This document shows positions 9,037 through 18,080 of a stretch of 64,000 nucleotides of DNA, one piece after another. Position numbers and translations under genes: made by a program. The notes beneath the pieces were generated by a model. It saw only the letters and a program-made list of their open reading frames with translations. It was not told where the DNA came from and made no database searches. Every line of letters begins with the position of its first letter. The first letter of the stretch is position 1. Source of the stretch: Spirosoma endbachense (GTDB lineage: Bacteria > Bacteroidota > Bacteroidia > Cytophagales > Spirosomataceae); contig NZ_CP045997.1 of NCBI RefSeq assembly GCF_010233585.1, positions 9,696,808-9,760,807 on the forward strand, read 5' to 3'.

Positions 9037-9055
9037 GCTGAACAGACTGTTCAGC
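9037..9055. promoter_or_regulatory. Operator-like perfect palindrome before the Na+/H+ antiporter gene
   Basis: GCTGAACAG-A-CTGTTCAGC is a perfect 9-bp palindrome around one central base, ending 18 bp before the ATG. A 1-nt loop argues against an RNA hairpin and for binding by a dimeric regulator. Confidence 0.6.
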
Positions 9056-9073
9056 CATACGGTTGTGTTAGTT

Positions 9074-10672
9074 ATGAGTAGTGTTGCTTTACTTATTACC
9101 CTGTTAGCAATTGTCACTGCACTGGCAGCTCTGGCCGAGCGGGTACGTATTGCCTCACCCATCGTGTTGGTGCTGGCGGGCATTGCCATTAGTCTGATTC
9201 CAGGTCTACCATCGGTCGTACTCAGACCAGATATCGTTATTCTGGTTTTTCTGCCCCCATTGATCTATTCGGCCGCCTGGAACACATCATGGGCCGATTT
9301 CAAAGCAAACTTCCGGCCCATTATGCTGCTTGCCCTGGGCCTGGTCCTGTTTTCAACGGTGGGCGTTGCCTGGGTAGTGCACACGTTCGTTCCCGGTTTT
9401 TCGTGGCCATTGGCATTTGTTATGGGGGCAACCGTATCGACTACAGACCCCATTGCCGGCACATCGATCATTAAACAAATGGGGCTCCCACGCCGGGTAG
9501 TTATTATTCTGGAAGCCGAAAGTCTGGTCAATGACGCAACAGGGCTAATCGTATATCGCTATGCGGTTGCCGCCGTAACCACTGGGCAGTTTGTACTGAT
9601 TGAAGCAGGAGAGCAATTCTTTGTGGTCGTTTTAGGGGGTATACTGATCGGGCTAGCCTTAGCCTGGGTCGTAAAAAGTATTCATCAGCTAACCGACGAT
9701 ACCCCTGTTGTTGAAACTACGCTGACTTTTCTGACGCCGTTTGCGGGCTATCTGATTGCCGAGGAATGGCACGTTTCGGGTGTATTGGCCGTACTGTCGG
9801 CGGGGCTGTTTCTAACGCTCCGGTCGTCGGAGTTTTTATCCCGGCAGGCCCATTTACAAACCATTAATGTCTGGAACGTAGTCACATTCCTGCTAAATAG
9901 TATCGTGTTTGTGCTCATGGGGTTACAGTTGCGCCGGATCTTATTGACTACCTCCGGCTACTCGCCCAGTAAGCTCCTTCTCTATGGCGCCCTTGTCAGT
10001 CTGGCCGTCATTTTGAGCCGGTTTATCTGGGTTTTTTTAGCGAGTTATCTCCCCCGTTTAGTTGTAAACAGAACAGCGAAATCTGGCTTACTTTTCAATA
10101 GAAAACTGAATACGGTCATTGGCTGGACGGGTATGCGCGGTGTATTATCGCTGGCTACAGCCCTGGCTTTACCCCTGACTCTACGAAATGGATCGCCATT
10201 TCCCCAACGTGATCTGATCATTTTCTTTACATACTGTGTCATTTTTTCGACGCTGGTTTTGCAGGGCCTGGCCTTGCCCTACCTAATTCGCTGGCTGAAC
10301 ATCACGCCCGACCAACGGGCAAAACAGGAAGAAATCAACTTGCGAATTCAACTGGCCAGTATGGCCATTGAACACCTGGAAGCCAATTATTCGCTTAGCG
10401 AAGAGGTGTCAGACGAGGCATTGGCTTTGCTCAAACACAAGTACGAAACCCGTATCGATAGGCTCAGGCTGCACCAGAATGGCCGTCGAGCAAACGCCAA
10501 TGCTTCCGAAGTTCGGGAAACAATGCGTATTCAGCTTGAGATTATTCGGGTCGAGCGTGAGCTAGCCACTCGTTTGCGTCGGGAGGGGCAAAAGGATGAT
10601 GAGGTGCTCCGAACTATTTTGTATGAATTAGACCTCGAAGAATCCAGGTTACTCCTGGAAACAATGCGTTAA
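9074..10672 (+). CDS. Na+/H+ antiporter, CPA1 family (NhaP-like)
   Basis: 532 residues from ATG 9074; a GTG three codons upstream is less likely. About 12 hydrophobic helices occupy residues 1-410. CPA1 landmarks are STTDPIAGTS near 125, EAESLVNDATGLIVY near 148-162 (the ND ion-binding pair) and GWTGMRGVLSLATALALP near 350. A hydrophilic, charged C-terminal tail of about 120 residues is predicted helical and is often regulatory in this family. It exchanges protons for Na+ (or K+/Li+) across the inner membrane for pH and salt homeostasis. It is transcribed alone, preceded by a 19-bp palindrome and followed by a hairpin. Confidence 0.92.
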   Translation: MSSVALLITLLAIVTALAALAERVRIASPIVLVLAGIAISLIPGLPSVVLRPDIVILVFLPPLIYSAAWNTSWADFKANFRPIMLLALGLVLFSTVGVAWVVHTFVPGFSWPLAFVMGATVSTTDPIAGTSIIKQMGLPRRVVIILEAESLVNDATGLIVYRYAVAAVTTGQFVLIEAGEQFFVVVLGGILIGLALAWVVKSIHQLTDDTPVVETTLTFLTPFAGYLIAEEWHVSGVLAVLSAGLFLTLRSSEFLSRQAHLQTINVWNVVTFLLNSIVFVLMGLQLRRILLTTSGYSPSKLLLYGALVSLAVILSRFIWVFLASYLPRLVVNRTAKSGLLFNRKLNTVIGWTGMRGVLSLATALALPLTLRNGSPFPQRDLIIFFTYCVIFSTLVLQGLALPYLIRWLNITPDQRAKQEEINLRIQLASMAIEHLEANYSLSEEVSDEALALLKHKYETRIDRLRLHQNGRRANANASEVRETMRIQLEIIRVERELATRLRREGQKDDEVLRTILYELDLEESRLLLETMR

Positions 10673-10677
10673 GGGGC

Positions 10678-10726
10678 ATTAATAGGGCTATGCCATGATT
10701 TGACAAGAGGACATAGCCCTATTAAT
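10678..10726. terminator. Hairpin between convergent antiporter and FAD-oxidase genes
   Basis: A perfect 15-bp stem (ATTAATAGGGCTATG 10678-10692 with 10712-10726) has a 19-nt loop. There is no clear U-tract, so rho-independent termination is plausible but not assured. Confidence 0.6.
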
Positions 10727-10740
10727 AACCTAATTAGCCC

Positions 10741-12087
10741 TTAACTACCATAAATAGTCGAGTCCAGAAACGCATTTCGAAACTTGCCCTGAGGATCATA
10801 TTCTTTGACCAGTTTCTTGAAATCGGGGAGCTTTTCGTACCGGGATTGCAGCTTCGACGCCGAAAGTGTAAACAGCTTACCCCAGTGTGGCCGGGCTCGA
10901 AACGGCTCCAGTTCTTTTTCAATCATCGGCAATACCTTACTCACCGATGCCCAGTCCTGTTTCCAGGTAAAGTGAATAGCCAGACTTGGCTGTTTGTAAG
11001 CCGTACTCATCCAGAAATCGTCGGCATCGATGGTTCGTAGTTCCGAAATCATCAGATGAGGGCTGATGTGATCGCGAAGCCGCTCAACAGCGAGAATGGC
11101 TTCAACGGCGTTCTTCCGGGGCACAAAATACTCCGATTGGAGCTCCTTACCACTGCTGGGTGTGAAGCCCATCTTGAAGTGGGGCAATCGCTCATACCAC
11201 GGCCCCGCTACACCCATCTGCTCAGTACAGTTTTCGGCGGATAGTTCGGCAATTGGGTGAAGATTTTTGGTCGCCAGAGTCGCCCCGAAATACGTTGGTT
11301 TGGCTACTTGCTTATTCCCCCCCTCTACGCGCTCTTTTATCCAGACTTCGTTAATTCGTTTCTTTTGCCAATCGGTAAACAGGCTGACGCTGTAACCTCC
11401 CGACATGATCGCATCAAAATGCGCTTTCACTTGATCCAGCGGCAGGTTTTCATACACGTACTGGCGCATTTTGAAGGTTGGCTGAAGATTGAGTGTAACC
11501 TTGGTTACCACGCCAAGTGCGCCCAGATTAACGACAGCTGCCCGGAACGCATCACCGTCTTTGGCCCGCGATAATGTCCGCACGTCGCCATTGGCCGTAA
11601 CAATTTCCAGTGCCGCCACCGCTGTGGACAGGTTACCATTCTTAACACCCGAACCGTGGGTAGCCGTTGCACAGGCTCCCGCAATGGAGATGTGAGGCAG
11701 AGAAGCCAGGTTATGCAAGGCGTATCCTTTGCTGTCGAGATAAGGGGCCAGCTGACCATAGCGCATGCTCGCATCAACTGTTACGGTATGGGCAGCAGCA
11801 TTCAGGGACAAAACCTTATCCATTTCCCGAAGCGAAATGAAGTTATTCTTGCTATCGGCAATTCCGTTGAAGCAGTGACGCGTACCCAGTACCTTCAGTT
11901 TATTGTACTTCTTTACGATTTCCTTAACCTGTTCTATTGACTTGGCCGAATAGAGCCGATCGGTGCTGTAGGTGTAATTTCCGGCCCAGTTTTTCAATTT
12001 TTCGCCAGGGACCAAATTCGCCAGCGGAGATATGATAGGAGTTGCCATTAAGGCTGAAGATAGTTTAAGAAAGGTTCTTTTTTTCAT
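10741..12087 (-). CDS. FAD-linked oxidase of the alditol / D-arabinono-1,4-lactone oxidase type
   Basis: 448 residues from ATG 12087; the preceding GTG two codons upstream is disfavoured. A basic N-terminus and hydrophobic stretch (KKRTFLKLSSALMATPII) suggest export. The FAD-binding_4 (PCMH) domain covers about 30-200, with LGTRHCFNGIADS near residue 68; the His is the probable covalent FAD attachment residue, as in alditol oxidases (G-x-R-H-S/C). The C-terminal part matches the ALO domain and ends near ...KFRNAFLDSTIYG. It oxidises sugar alcohols or aldonolactones with O2; the exact substrate is unknown. It probably has its own promoter in the 200-bp gap upstream. Confidence 0.86.
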   Translation of the reverse strand: MKKRTFLKLSSALMATPIISPLANLVPGEKLKNWAGNYTYSTDRLYSAKSIEQVKEIVKKYNKLKVLGTRHCFNGIADSKNNFISLREMDKVLSLNAAAHTVTVDASMRYGQLAPYLDSKGYALHNLASLPHISIAGACATATHGSGVKNGNLSTAVAALEIVTANGDVRTLSRAKDGDAFRAAVVNLGALGVVTKVTLNLQPTFKMRQYVYENLPLDQVKAHFDAIMSGGYSVSLFTDWQKKRINEVWIKERVEGGNKQVAKPTYFGATLATKNLHPIAELSAENCTEQMGVAGPWYERLPHFKMGFTPSSGKELQSEYFVPRKNAVEAILAVERLRDHISPHLMISELRTIDADDFWMSTAYKQPSLAIHFTWKQDWASVSKVLPMIEKELEPFRARPHWGKLFTLSASKLQSRYEKLPDFKKLVKEYDPQGKFRNAFLDSTIYGS

Positions 12088-12288
12088 GGTCACAGGGTTT
12101 CTGCGAATCTAATTGAACAAGTTGAGAATACAGTTGGAGCCTGCCGAAAATCATTGATTACCTACGTACTATTCGCAAAAGAAACGAGTGAAATAGCAGT
12201 AGTTACACTATTGCTAAAAGTGCAAAAAAATAGTTGATTATTACAGTTTAGTTATCTACATTGACCAGTAAATCAACATTTACCGGCC

Positions 12289-12771
12289 ATGAAAACGTCA
12301 TTTTTGGTAGTCGCTCTTCTGTTGAGTGCTGTTTCGACCAGTCTGGCACAGACCGACAACGAAGCGATCAAGCGCGTGCTGTTTAATGAGACCGAAGGCT
12401 TTTTCAAACGAGATAAAGCAAGATGGGCCAGCGCCTGGGCACATGTGCCCTATGTAAACTTTGCTGCTAATCTGTACGGAGGAGATTTTATGCTGATCAA
12501 GGGCTGGGATAACCTGGAAAAACAATTTTCCACCCAGTTTAAGAGCTCAAAAGTAACGGATAATGTAACGGTGCAGAATGCCAATTATACCATTCATCAG
12601 AACGGTAATATGGCCTTTGTTACCTACGATCAGACTCTTCTGGACAGTCATGGTAAGACAAGTTCGAAAGAGACACGGGTAGTTGAAAAACTCAATGGTC
12701 AGTGGAAGATCATTAATGTCATTGCGCTAACGAACCTGAAAAATTTCGGCTTGGCGCAAAAAACAAAGTAA
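12289..12771 (+). CDS. Secreted NTF2/SnoaL-like (DUF4440-type) protein
   Basis: 160 residues. A clear signal peptide (KTSFLVVALLLSAVSTSLAQ) is cleaved near residue 21. The remainder has the alpha+beta cone pattern of NTF2-like proteins: a helix with ETEGFFKRD, a WA.AW motif, then strands ending in WKIINVIALTN. Members are binding proteins or enzymes of varied function, so nothing more specific can be said. It is a single gene with a strong terminator immediately after. Confidence 0.75.
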   Translation: MKTSFLVVALLLSAVSTSLAQTDNEAIKRVLFNETEGFFKRDKARWASAWAHVPYVNFAANLYGGDFMLIKGWDNLEKQFSTQFKSSKVTDNVTVQNANYTIHQNGNMAFVTYDQTLLDSHGKTSSKETRVVEKLNGQWKIINVIALTNLKNFGLAQKTK

Positions 12772-12783
12772 GAATCGGGAGTA

Positions 12784-12825
12784 ACAAAAAGCCCGCCCGG
12801 TCATGAGACCGGGCGGGCTTTTTGT
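12784..12825. terminator. Strong bidirectional terminator
   Basis: A perfect 19-bp stem (12784-12802 with 12807-12825) has an ATGA loop. Its outer ends are A5 and T5 runs, so each strand presents a GC stem followed by U residues. It lies between convergent genes. Confidence 0.93.
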
Positions 12826-12842
12826 TAGGTATGACTGGTCAG

Positions 12843-13151
12843 TTAACTAAACTGCTTTACTAAACCTTCCAGCGTATGTAGTGGCTGAACGCCCGACTGC
12901 CGCCAGACAATTTTACCTTCTTTGAACAGGATCATTGTCGGAATACTCCGAATCTGATACTGGTCGGCCGCTTTCTGCGCCTTATCGACATTGATTTTTA
13001 CGACACGGACTTTATCGCCAGCACGGTCTGTGAGTTGCTTCAGAATGGGAGCCTGTTGTTTACAGGGACCACACCAGTCGGCGTAGAAATCGACAAGCAC
13101 GGGCTTATCGCCTTTAATTATATCGTTGAATGATTCTTTAGCCTGATCCAT
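12843..13151 (-). CDS. trxA: Thioredoxin
   Basis: 102 residues, the usual thioredoxin length. The active site WCGPC is at residues 26-30, and the cis-Pro region IRSIPTMILFKEG is near 67-79. There is no signal peptide, so it is a cytoplasmic dithiol-disulfide reductant. It is the only redoxin in the window, but ribonucleotide reductase, a classical client, is encoded at 50704-53184. Monocistronic, ending at a bidirectional terminator. Confidence 0.94.
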   Translation of the reverse strand: MDQAKESFNDIIKGDKPVLVDFYADWCGPCKQQAPILKQLTDRAGDKVRVVKINVDKAQKAADQYQIRSIPTMILFKEGKIVWRQSGVQPLHTLEGLVKQFS

Positions 13152-13326
13152 CGTTTTATTGTGTTTGTTGTTCTGATGTGGTTCTTTCGTACATTAAGAA
13201 CATAACCCAGTTCACGGCAGTTCACGATAAAAGCCGTAATGAAAAGTAATTGTGTGAATGGTAACCGGGTTAATCGGGCCAGTTACCCGCTTATCATTTT
13301 ACTTCTATAAACTCAGCTTCGTCCAA

Positions 13327-13938
13327 ATGGTTATACGCTTCCTGTTGCTCTTACTAACGGGTTTTCTATCGACACAGATCGTTGCCCAAACCCCTTTTTC
13401 GGAAGAAATCGCGAAACACCGGGAGACGTATAAAAACGACCTTCTGACGTCAAAGGGAAGTCCGCTGAAATCGAAAGAAGAGTTATCGTATCTGCGATTT
13501 TACGAGCCCGACTCGACCTATCGGGTCGTAGCAACCGTACAGCTAACGCCCAAAGCCGAACCTTTCGAGATGCCCACCTATAACGGCATGACCAGGCCAC
13601 ACGTCGAGTATGCTGTAGTATCGTTCGTGCTGAATGGCAAACCGCAGAAGCTGACCCTTTACCGCAACCTGAACCTAATTCGAATGCCCGAGTATCGCGA
13701 CTACCTGTTCCTGCCTTTCAAAGATGCTACGTCAGGATTTGCCACCTATGGTGGAGGTCGCTATCTCGACTTTCGTATGAGCGACATCAAAAACGGGCAA
13801 CTGACTATTGACTTCAACAAAGCCTATAACCCCTATTGCGCTTTCAGTGAAGGCTACCCCTGCCCTATTCCACCCAAAAACAACGTGTTGACGGTGCCTA
13901 TTGAAGCCGGTGAAAAAACGTACGGGAAAGCCCACTGA
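13327..13938 (+). CDS. Exported DUF1684-family protein
   Basis: 203 residues from ATG 13327, where a typical signal peptide begins (MVIRFLLLLLTGFLSTQIVAQ). An upstream in-frame start would bury this signal. DUF1684 hallmarks are GGGRYLDFRM, DFNKAYNPYCAF near the C-terminus, CPIPPKNNVLTVPIEAGEKTY and an internal YRNLNL strand. It probably acts in the periplasm; the function of the family is unknown. Its stop codon lies 2 bp from the stop of the convergent SDR gene, with no room for a terminator. Confidence 0.85.
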   Translation: MVIRFLLLLLTGFLSTQIVAQTPFSEEIAKHRETYKNDLLTSKGSPLKSKEELSYLRFYEPDSTYRVVATVQLTPKAEPFEMPTYNGMTRPHVEYAVVSFVLNGKPQKLTLYRNLNLIRMPEYRDYLFLPFKDATSGFATYGGGRYLDFRMSDIKNGQLTIDFNKAYNPYCAFSEGYPCPIPPKNNVLTVPIEAGEKTYGKAH

Positions 13939-13940
13939 TA

Positions 13941-14726
13941 TCAAAAACCCCAGGCCATCAATCCGCCATCGACAGCAATGATCTGGCCGGTGACATAACC
14001 GGATGCGGGCATACTTAAAAACGACACGACTGAAGCGACCTCTTCCGGCTCCCCCACTCGATTCATGGGCGTTCGCTTCAGAATACCACCTAATTTTTCG
14101 GGATTATTTAGAACTGGCGAAGCCAAAGGCGTTTTTATATACCAGGGCGCAACTGCGTTGACCCGAATACCATCAGGAGCCCATTCAACAGCAAGATTAC
14201 GAGTCAGTTGCAGCATAGCCGCCTTGGTCATGCCATAGAGCGACCCACTGCTGGTATGGGTCAGACCCGATACCGACGAAACAAAAATGATCTTGCTCTG
14301 GCCCGAAGAACCGTTTTCAGACACTTTCAGCAGCGGATAAGCCGCCTGGCTTAGTTCATAGGCCGAACGCAGGTTCGTATTCAGGATATAATCATACTCG
14401 GTCGGACTATATTCGGCGGTAGGTTTTCGAATGTTTGTTCCGGCGTTGTTGACCAGAATATCCAGACTATTCCACTTTGTTTGTACGGCCTGAATGACCT
14501 GGGCCGCTACGCCAGGCTGGCTTACATCGGCGGCAATCCCTTCAACAGTATGCCCTTGCTGGCGGTAGTCGAGCAACTGTTTCTGAAGTAATTCGTTGTT
14601 GCGGGCTACGATAAATACGGCGGCTCCAAGATCCAGAAACTGCCGGACAATGGCCTCGCCAATTCCTTTGGTTCCGCCCGTTACCAGTGCACGTTGGCCG
14701 CTGAGCGACCAGAGAGGTTGGTTCAT
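13941..14726 (-). CDS. SDR-family oxidoreductase (tropinone reductase-like)
   Basis: 261 residues from ATG 14726; ten extra upstream residues are possible but unlike the family. Classical short-chain dehydrogenase features are [10 protein letters not shown] (NAD(P) binding), NNAG, a catalytic Ser in SSVSGL, YGMTK (Tyr and Lys) and a C-terminal [10 protein letters not shown]. It is a cytoplasmic NAD(P)-dependent reductase or dehydrogenase. The closest general resemblance is to tropinone reductase/gluconate 5-dehydrogenase-like SDRs; the substrate is unknown. It is divergent from padR across a 370-bp intergenic region. Confidence 0.9.
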   Translation of the reverse strand: MNQPLWSLSGQRALVTGGTKGIGEAIVRQFLDLGAAVFIVARNNELLQKQLLDYRQQGHTVEGIAADVSQPGVAAQVIQAVQTKWNSLDILVNNAGTNIRKPTAEYSPTEYDYILNTNLRSAYELSQAAYPLLKVSENGSSGQSKIIFVSSVSGLTHTSSGSLYGMTKAAMLQLTRNLAVEWAPDGIRVNAVAPWYIKTPLASPVLNNPEKLGGILKRTPMNRVGEPEEVASVVSFLSMPASGYVTGQIIAVDGGLMAWGF

Positions 14727-15096
14727 AAATTGTTTTCTTTTCGGAATATGCAACAATTTCCATTTTTATCACTCTATTAGGTTGATGTAGAGTATGGAAT
14801 GCTGTCTGGCTTTATTTATTCTACAAATATTGAAGTTATCCTCAGTTGATCGTTCAGGCTTCAAACTAACAAATCGGATGTTATCAATGACTGCACAGCT
14901 TAAGTTGATTCCGGTCTGCGACAAAAATAGCTGGTTAAACCAGCCCAGAACAAAATTTATCTGTTCGGCTTCGGACATCCTGATTGTCCGAAATCGTACA
15001 GTTCGGTCCATGAAAACCACCCTATCTAGCTCCAGATGCCGATCTGATGTTTTGGCAAGGCATTTGTTCTACAAAAATTGATTATATCTCTTTCTT
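14727..15096. other. Divergent intergenic region between the SDR and padR genes
   Basis: 370 bp without a convincing gene. It contains the 23-bp palindrome at 14970-14992. Two overlapping frames of 83 and 95 codons on opposite strands have no recognisable content and no good start. The AT-rich stretch just before 15097 could hold the padR promoter. Confidence 0.5.
14970..14992. promoter_or_regulatory. Operator-like palindrome TTCGGACA-N7-TGTCCGAA upstream of padR
   Basis: Perfect 8-bp half sites are separated by 7 bp, 104 bp before the PadR start. PadR dimers bind inverted repeats of this general shape and often autoregulate, so this is a candidate site. It could equally serve the divergent SDR gene. 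Confidence 0.45.
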
Positions 15097-15435
15097 ATGA
15101 GACGATCTTATTTAGGTGAGTTTGAAGAAGTCGTTTTACTGACTGTTGCCGTACTCGGCGAAGGCGCTTACGGTGTAGCGATTACCGACGAGCTGGATCG
15201 GCAGACCGGGCGCTCAGTAAGCATCAGTGCCGTTCATGCAGCCTTACACCGGCTGGAAGAAAAAGGTATGCTATCCTCGCGTATGGGCGATGCAACGGCC
15301 GAACGCGGTGGCCGTCGCAAGCGTCTGTTCACGGTTACGGTACTGGGTAGCCGGACCCTGCACGACATACGGGCAACGCGCGACCAGCTATGGGGTTCCA
15401 TTGCGCCCAATGCTTTACCAGCTATCAGTATATGA
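15097..15435 (+). CDS. PadR-family transcriptional regulator
   Basis: 112 residues. The PadR winged helix is clear: LGEFEEVVLLTVAVLGEGAYGVAI near the start, SVSISAVHAALHRLEEKGMLSS as the recognition region and GGRRKRLFTVT as the wing. The stop codon overlaps the ATG of the first permease (ATGA at 15432-15435), indicating translational coupling. In Acidobacteria, PadR regulators are typically paired with 'duplicated orphan permeases' and Bacteroidota show the same pairing. It probably controls the four-permease operon; ligand and operator are unknown. Confidence 0.92.
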   Translation: MRRSYLGEFEEVVLLTVAVLGEGAYGVAITDELDRQTGRSVSISAVHAALHRLEEKGMLSSRMGDATAERGGRRKRLFTVTVLGSRTLHDIRATRDQLWGSIAPNALPAISI

Positions 15436-18068
15436 AATCTGCCATGCCACCTCGCTGGGCCTACCGCCTGCTGGAATGGTTTTGTGCCCCTCATCTGCTG
15501 GAAGAAGTAGAGGGTGATTTGCAGGAGCGTTTCGAACGGAATCTCCTGCGATACGGTATGCAATCGGCCCGGCGGCAATATGAACGAGAAGTGCTAAGTT
15601 TTCTCAGGCCGTTTGCCCTGAAAAGACAGCCCAGCGAATATCCTCAACCTATTTTTTTCAGCCCTGCTATGCTACGAAATTACCTTAAAATCGCCTTTAG
15701 AAATCTGGCCCGAAACAAGGCGTATTCGGCCATTAACATCATCGGGTTGAGCATTGGCCTGGCAGCGGCCATGCTGATTATGCTGTATACCAAAGATGAA
15801 GTCAGCTATGACCGCTTTCATCGCAACAATCCATCTATTTATCGAATCACCAGCAAACACCTGACCGCAGCCGGGGTTTTAGAAAATCTGCAGCCGTACA
15901 CCGGGATTTTCCCAGGCCCGAAGTTTCATGCGGGTGTCCCGGAGATAACATCGTTCGTACGGTATCAGGAAAACCGAAAAGACCTGAAACAGGGCACAGA
16001 GGTAAAGAGCCAGACCGTACATTTTGCGGATACCAGTTTCTTCTCGGTATTCACCTTTCCGTTACTTAGCGGCAATCCAAAAACGGCTCTAAAAAATCCA
16101 CAATCGGTGGTCATTTCGGAAGAAGTTGCCGAGAAAACTTTTGGTTCAACAAACGTACTGGGCAAGACCATGCTCTTTAAGGAAAAAGACAAATTTGAGC
16201 CTTATACAATAACCGGCGTAGCGAAAAAAAGCCCACAAAATTCCTCCATCAAATTTGAGGTGCTCATGCCCTTCCTCGTTAAGGACGAGGATATGGCAAA
16301 AAACCAGAATTGGTTCAGTGTCTTTATGAACACGTTTGTCATTCTTAAGCCCAATGCCAACGTTAAGGCCGTAGAGGCAAAAATGAATCGGGTTTATTTA
16401 GCCGACGCACAGGAAAGTATAAAAGAGATGGCCGAAAAATTTAACGAGACCGGTAGAACGGTATATGCTCTTCAGCCTTTTACCGATATGCATCTCAGTA
16501 AAGATCTTCCGGCAAGCAACGGGCTCGTCGACGAAAGTAATCCTACGTTCTCTTATATTTTGTCGGGTATCGCACTATTTATTTTATTGATTGCCTGCAT
16601 TAATTTCATTAATTTGACCGTGGCCCGTTCACTGAAACGAGCGAAAGAAATCGGCGTCAGAAAAGTAGTCGGCGGAGCCAGAGCACAACTTATTATTCAG
16701 TTTCTGGGCGAATCGTTTATCCTATGTTTTGCGGCCTTTCTACTGGGTATTATTCTGATCGAATTAGCCTTACCAACGTTCAATCAACTTGCCAACAAAG
16801 CGCTTGCTCTCTCCTATTTATTTGATACTGAATTAGTTGCTGGCTATTTTATTCTCTTTATCATAACAAGCCTGCTATCTGGCTTTTATCCGGCGCTTGT
16901 TTTATCGGGCTACAATCCCGTTCAAACACTCTATAGCCGCTTCAACCTTTCAGGCAAGAATTACCTGCAAAAGTCACTGGTTGTTTTACAATTTACGCTT
17001 GCTTCTTTTCTGATTATTGCGTCATTAACGATCTATTTACAATTCAATTATTTAACCAGTAAAAATTTAGGTTACGACGATAAAAATCTGATCATTATAG
17101 ACAAATCGAATTTAAAACGGAGCGAGGCAAAATTACTAAAGGAAGAGCTGGCCAAAAATCGGGACATTATCGATGTGGCACCAAAGAATGGAGGTTTCTG
17201 GGGCACAGTCGCTAAAATAAATGGTGAAACACAATTAAGTTTCGCCTACGAAACCGTTGATGAAACGTATTTACCACTTTTCAAAATACCGGTGTTAAAA
17301 GGTCGAAACTTCTCGCCGGATTTTCCGTCCGATTCGTCGCAGTCGGTATTGGTCAATGAAACATTTGTTAAAAAGGCTGGCTGGAAAAAACCAATTGGAC
17401 AACTCGTCAATTTTTTCTGGTCCGAAAAGCCCGAAAAATACCATGTGATTGGCGTCGTGAAAGATCATCATTTTGAAGCGCTGAACCGTGAAATTAAGCC
17501 GCAATTATTTACCATGAAGGCTAGTAATCCTTACGGAAAAGTATTTATCAAGATTAAGCCCAACACAGAAACAGCCAGTCTTCAGTACATCGAAAAAACG
17601 GCAAAAAAGCTATTTCCGCTCAATCCTTATTCCTATAAATTTCTGGATCAGGAAAACATCAAACGGTATGAGTCGGAGGCCAAGTGGAAACAAATGATGC
17701 TCTTCGGGGCCATACTAACTATTTTCATTTCCTGCATTGGTCTCTTCGGATTGGCTACACTATCGGCCGAAAGACGAACCAAAGAAATTGGCATTCGGAA
17801 AGTGTTGGGTGCATCGGTTACCGGCATTGTTCAGCTGCTCTCAACCGACTTCCTGAAACTCGTTTCCATTTCGTTCATTTTTGCTTTCCCGGCAGCCTGG
17901 TATGCCATGCAGGAATGGCTCAAAAATTACCCTTATCGAATCAATATCAGCATAGGCGTATTCTTATTGACGGCTTTCATTTCAATTTCTATCGCCTTTT
18001 TAACCGTTGGCTGGCAATCATTAAGAGCTGCGATGACCAATCCGGTAAAGAGTTTAAAAATTGACTAA
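15432..18068 (+). CDS. Orphan MacB/FtsX-like permease with N-terminal prefix domain, copy 1
   Basis: 878 residues from ATG 15432. Residues 5-62 form a cytoplasmic prefix (LLEWFCAP, GDLQERFER, VLSFLRPF). Then come TM1 (about 98-120), a MacB-like periplasmic domain, a first FtsX block of three helices (from about 375), another helix near 513, a second periplasmic domain and a second FtsX block (from about 755) with RTKEIGIRKVLGAS. This is the duplicated 4+4 helix plan of MacB/ADOP permeases. No ATPase gene is nearby, so it either borrows a separately encoded ATPase or works without one. Its start overlaps the padR stop and 12 bp separate it from copy 2. It is the most divergent of the four at the N-terminus. 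Confidence 0.88.
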   Translation: MKSAMPPRWAYRLLEWFCAPHLLEEVEGDLQERFERNLLRYGMQSARRQYEREVLSFLRPFALKRQPSEYPQPIFFSPAMLRNYLKIAFRNLARNKAYSAINIIGLSIGLAAAMLIMLYTKDEVSYDRFHRNNPSIYRITSKHLTAAGVLENLQPYTGIFPGPKFHAGVPEITSFVRYQENRKDLKQGTEVKSQTVHFADTSFFSVFTFPLLSGNPKTALKNPQSVVISEEVAEKTFGSTNVLGKTMLFKEKDKFEPYTITGVAKKSPQNSSIKFEVLMPFLVKDEDMAKNQNWFSVFMNTFVILKPNANVKAVEAKMNRVYLADAQESIKEMAEKFNETGRTVYALQPFTDMHLSKDLPASNGLVDESNPTFSYILSGIALFILLIACINFINLTVARSLKRAKEIGVRKVVGGARAQLIIQFLGESFILCFAAFLLGIILIELALPTFNQLANKALALSYLFDTELVAGYFILFIITSLLSGFYPALVLSGYNPVQTLYSRFNLSGKNYLQKSLVVLQFTLASFLIIASLTIYLQFNYLTSKNLGYDDKNLIIIDKSNLKRSEAKLLKEELAKNRDIIDVAPKNGGFWGTVAKINGETQLSFAYETVDETYLPLFKIPVLKGRNFSPDFPSDSSQSVLVNETFVKKAGWKKPIGQLVNFFWSEKPEKYHVIGVVKDHHFEALNREIKPQLFTMKASNPYGKVFIKIKPNTETASLQYIEKTAKKLFPLNPYSYKFLDQENIKRYESEAKWKQMMLFGAILTIFISCIGLFGLATLSAERRTKEIGIRKVLGASVTGIVQLLSTDFLKLVSISFIFAFPAAWYAMQEWLKNYPYRINISIGVFLLTAFISISIAFLTVGWQSLRAAMTNPVKSLKID

Positions 18069-18080
18069 CTCCGGTTGTTT

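Noticed and set aside
8881..9081. 66-codon frame before the antiporter
   Set aside because: It contains the 19-bp palindrome, overlaps the antiporter start and has no recognisable content.
14769..15020. 83-codon minus-strand frame between SDR and padR
   Set aside because: It has no recognisable domain, is overlapped by an equally long frame on the other strand, and covers a palindrome that looks regulatory.
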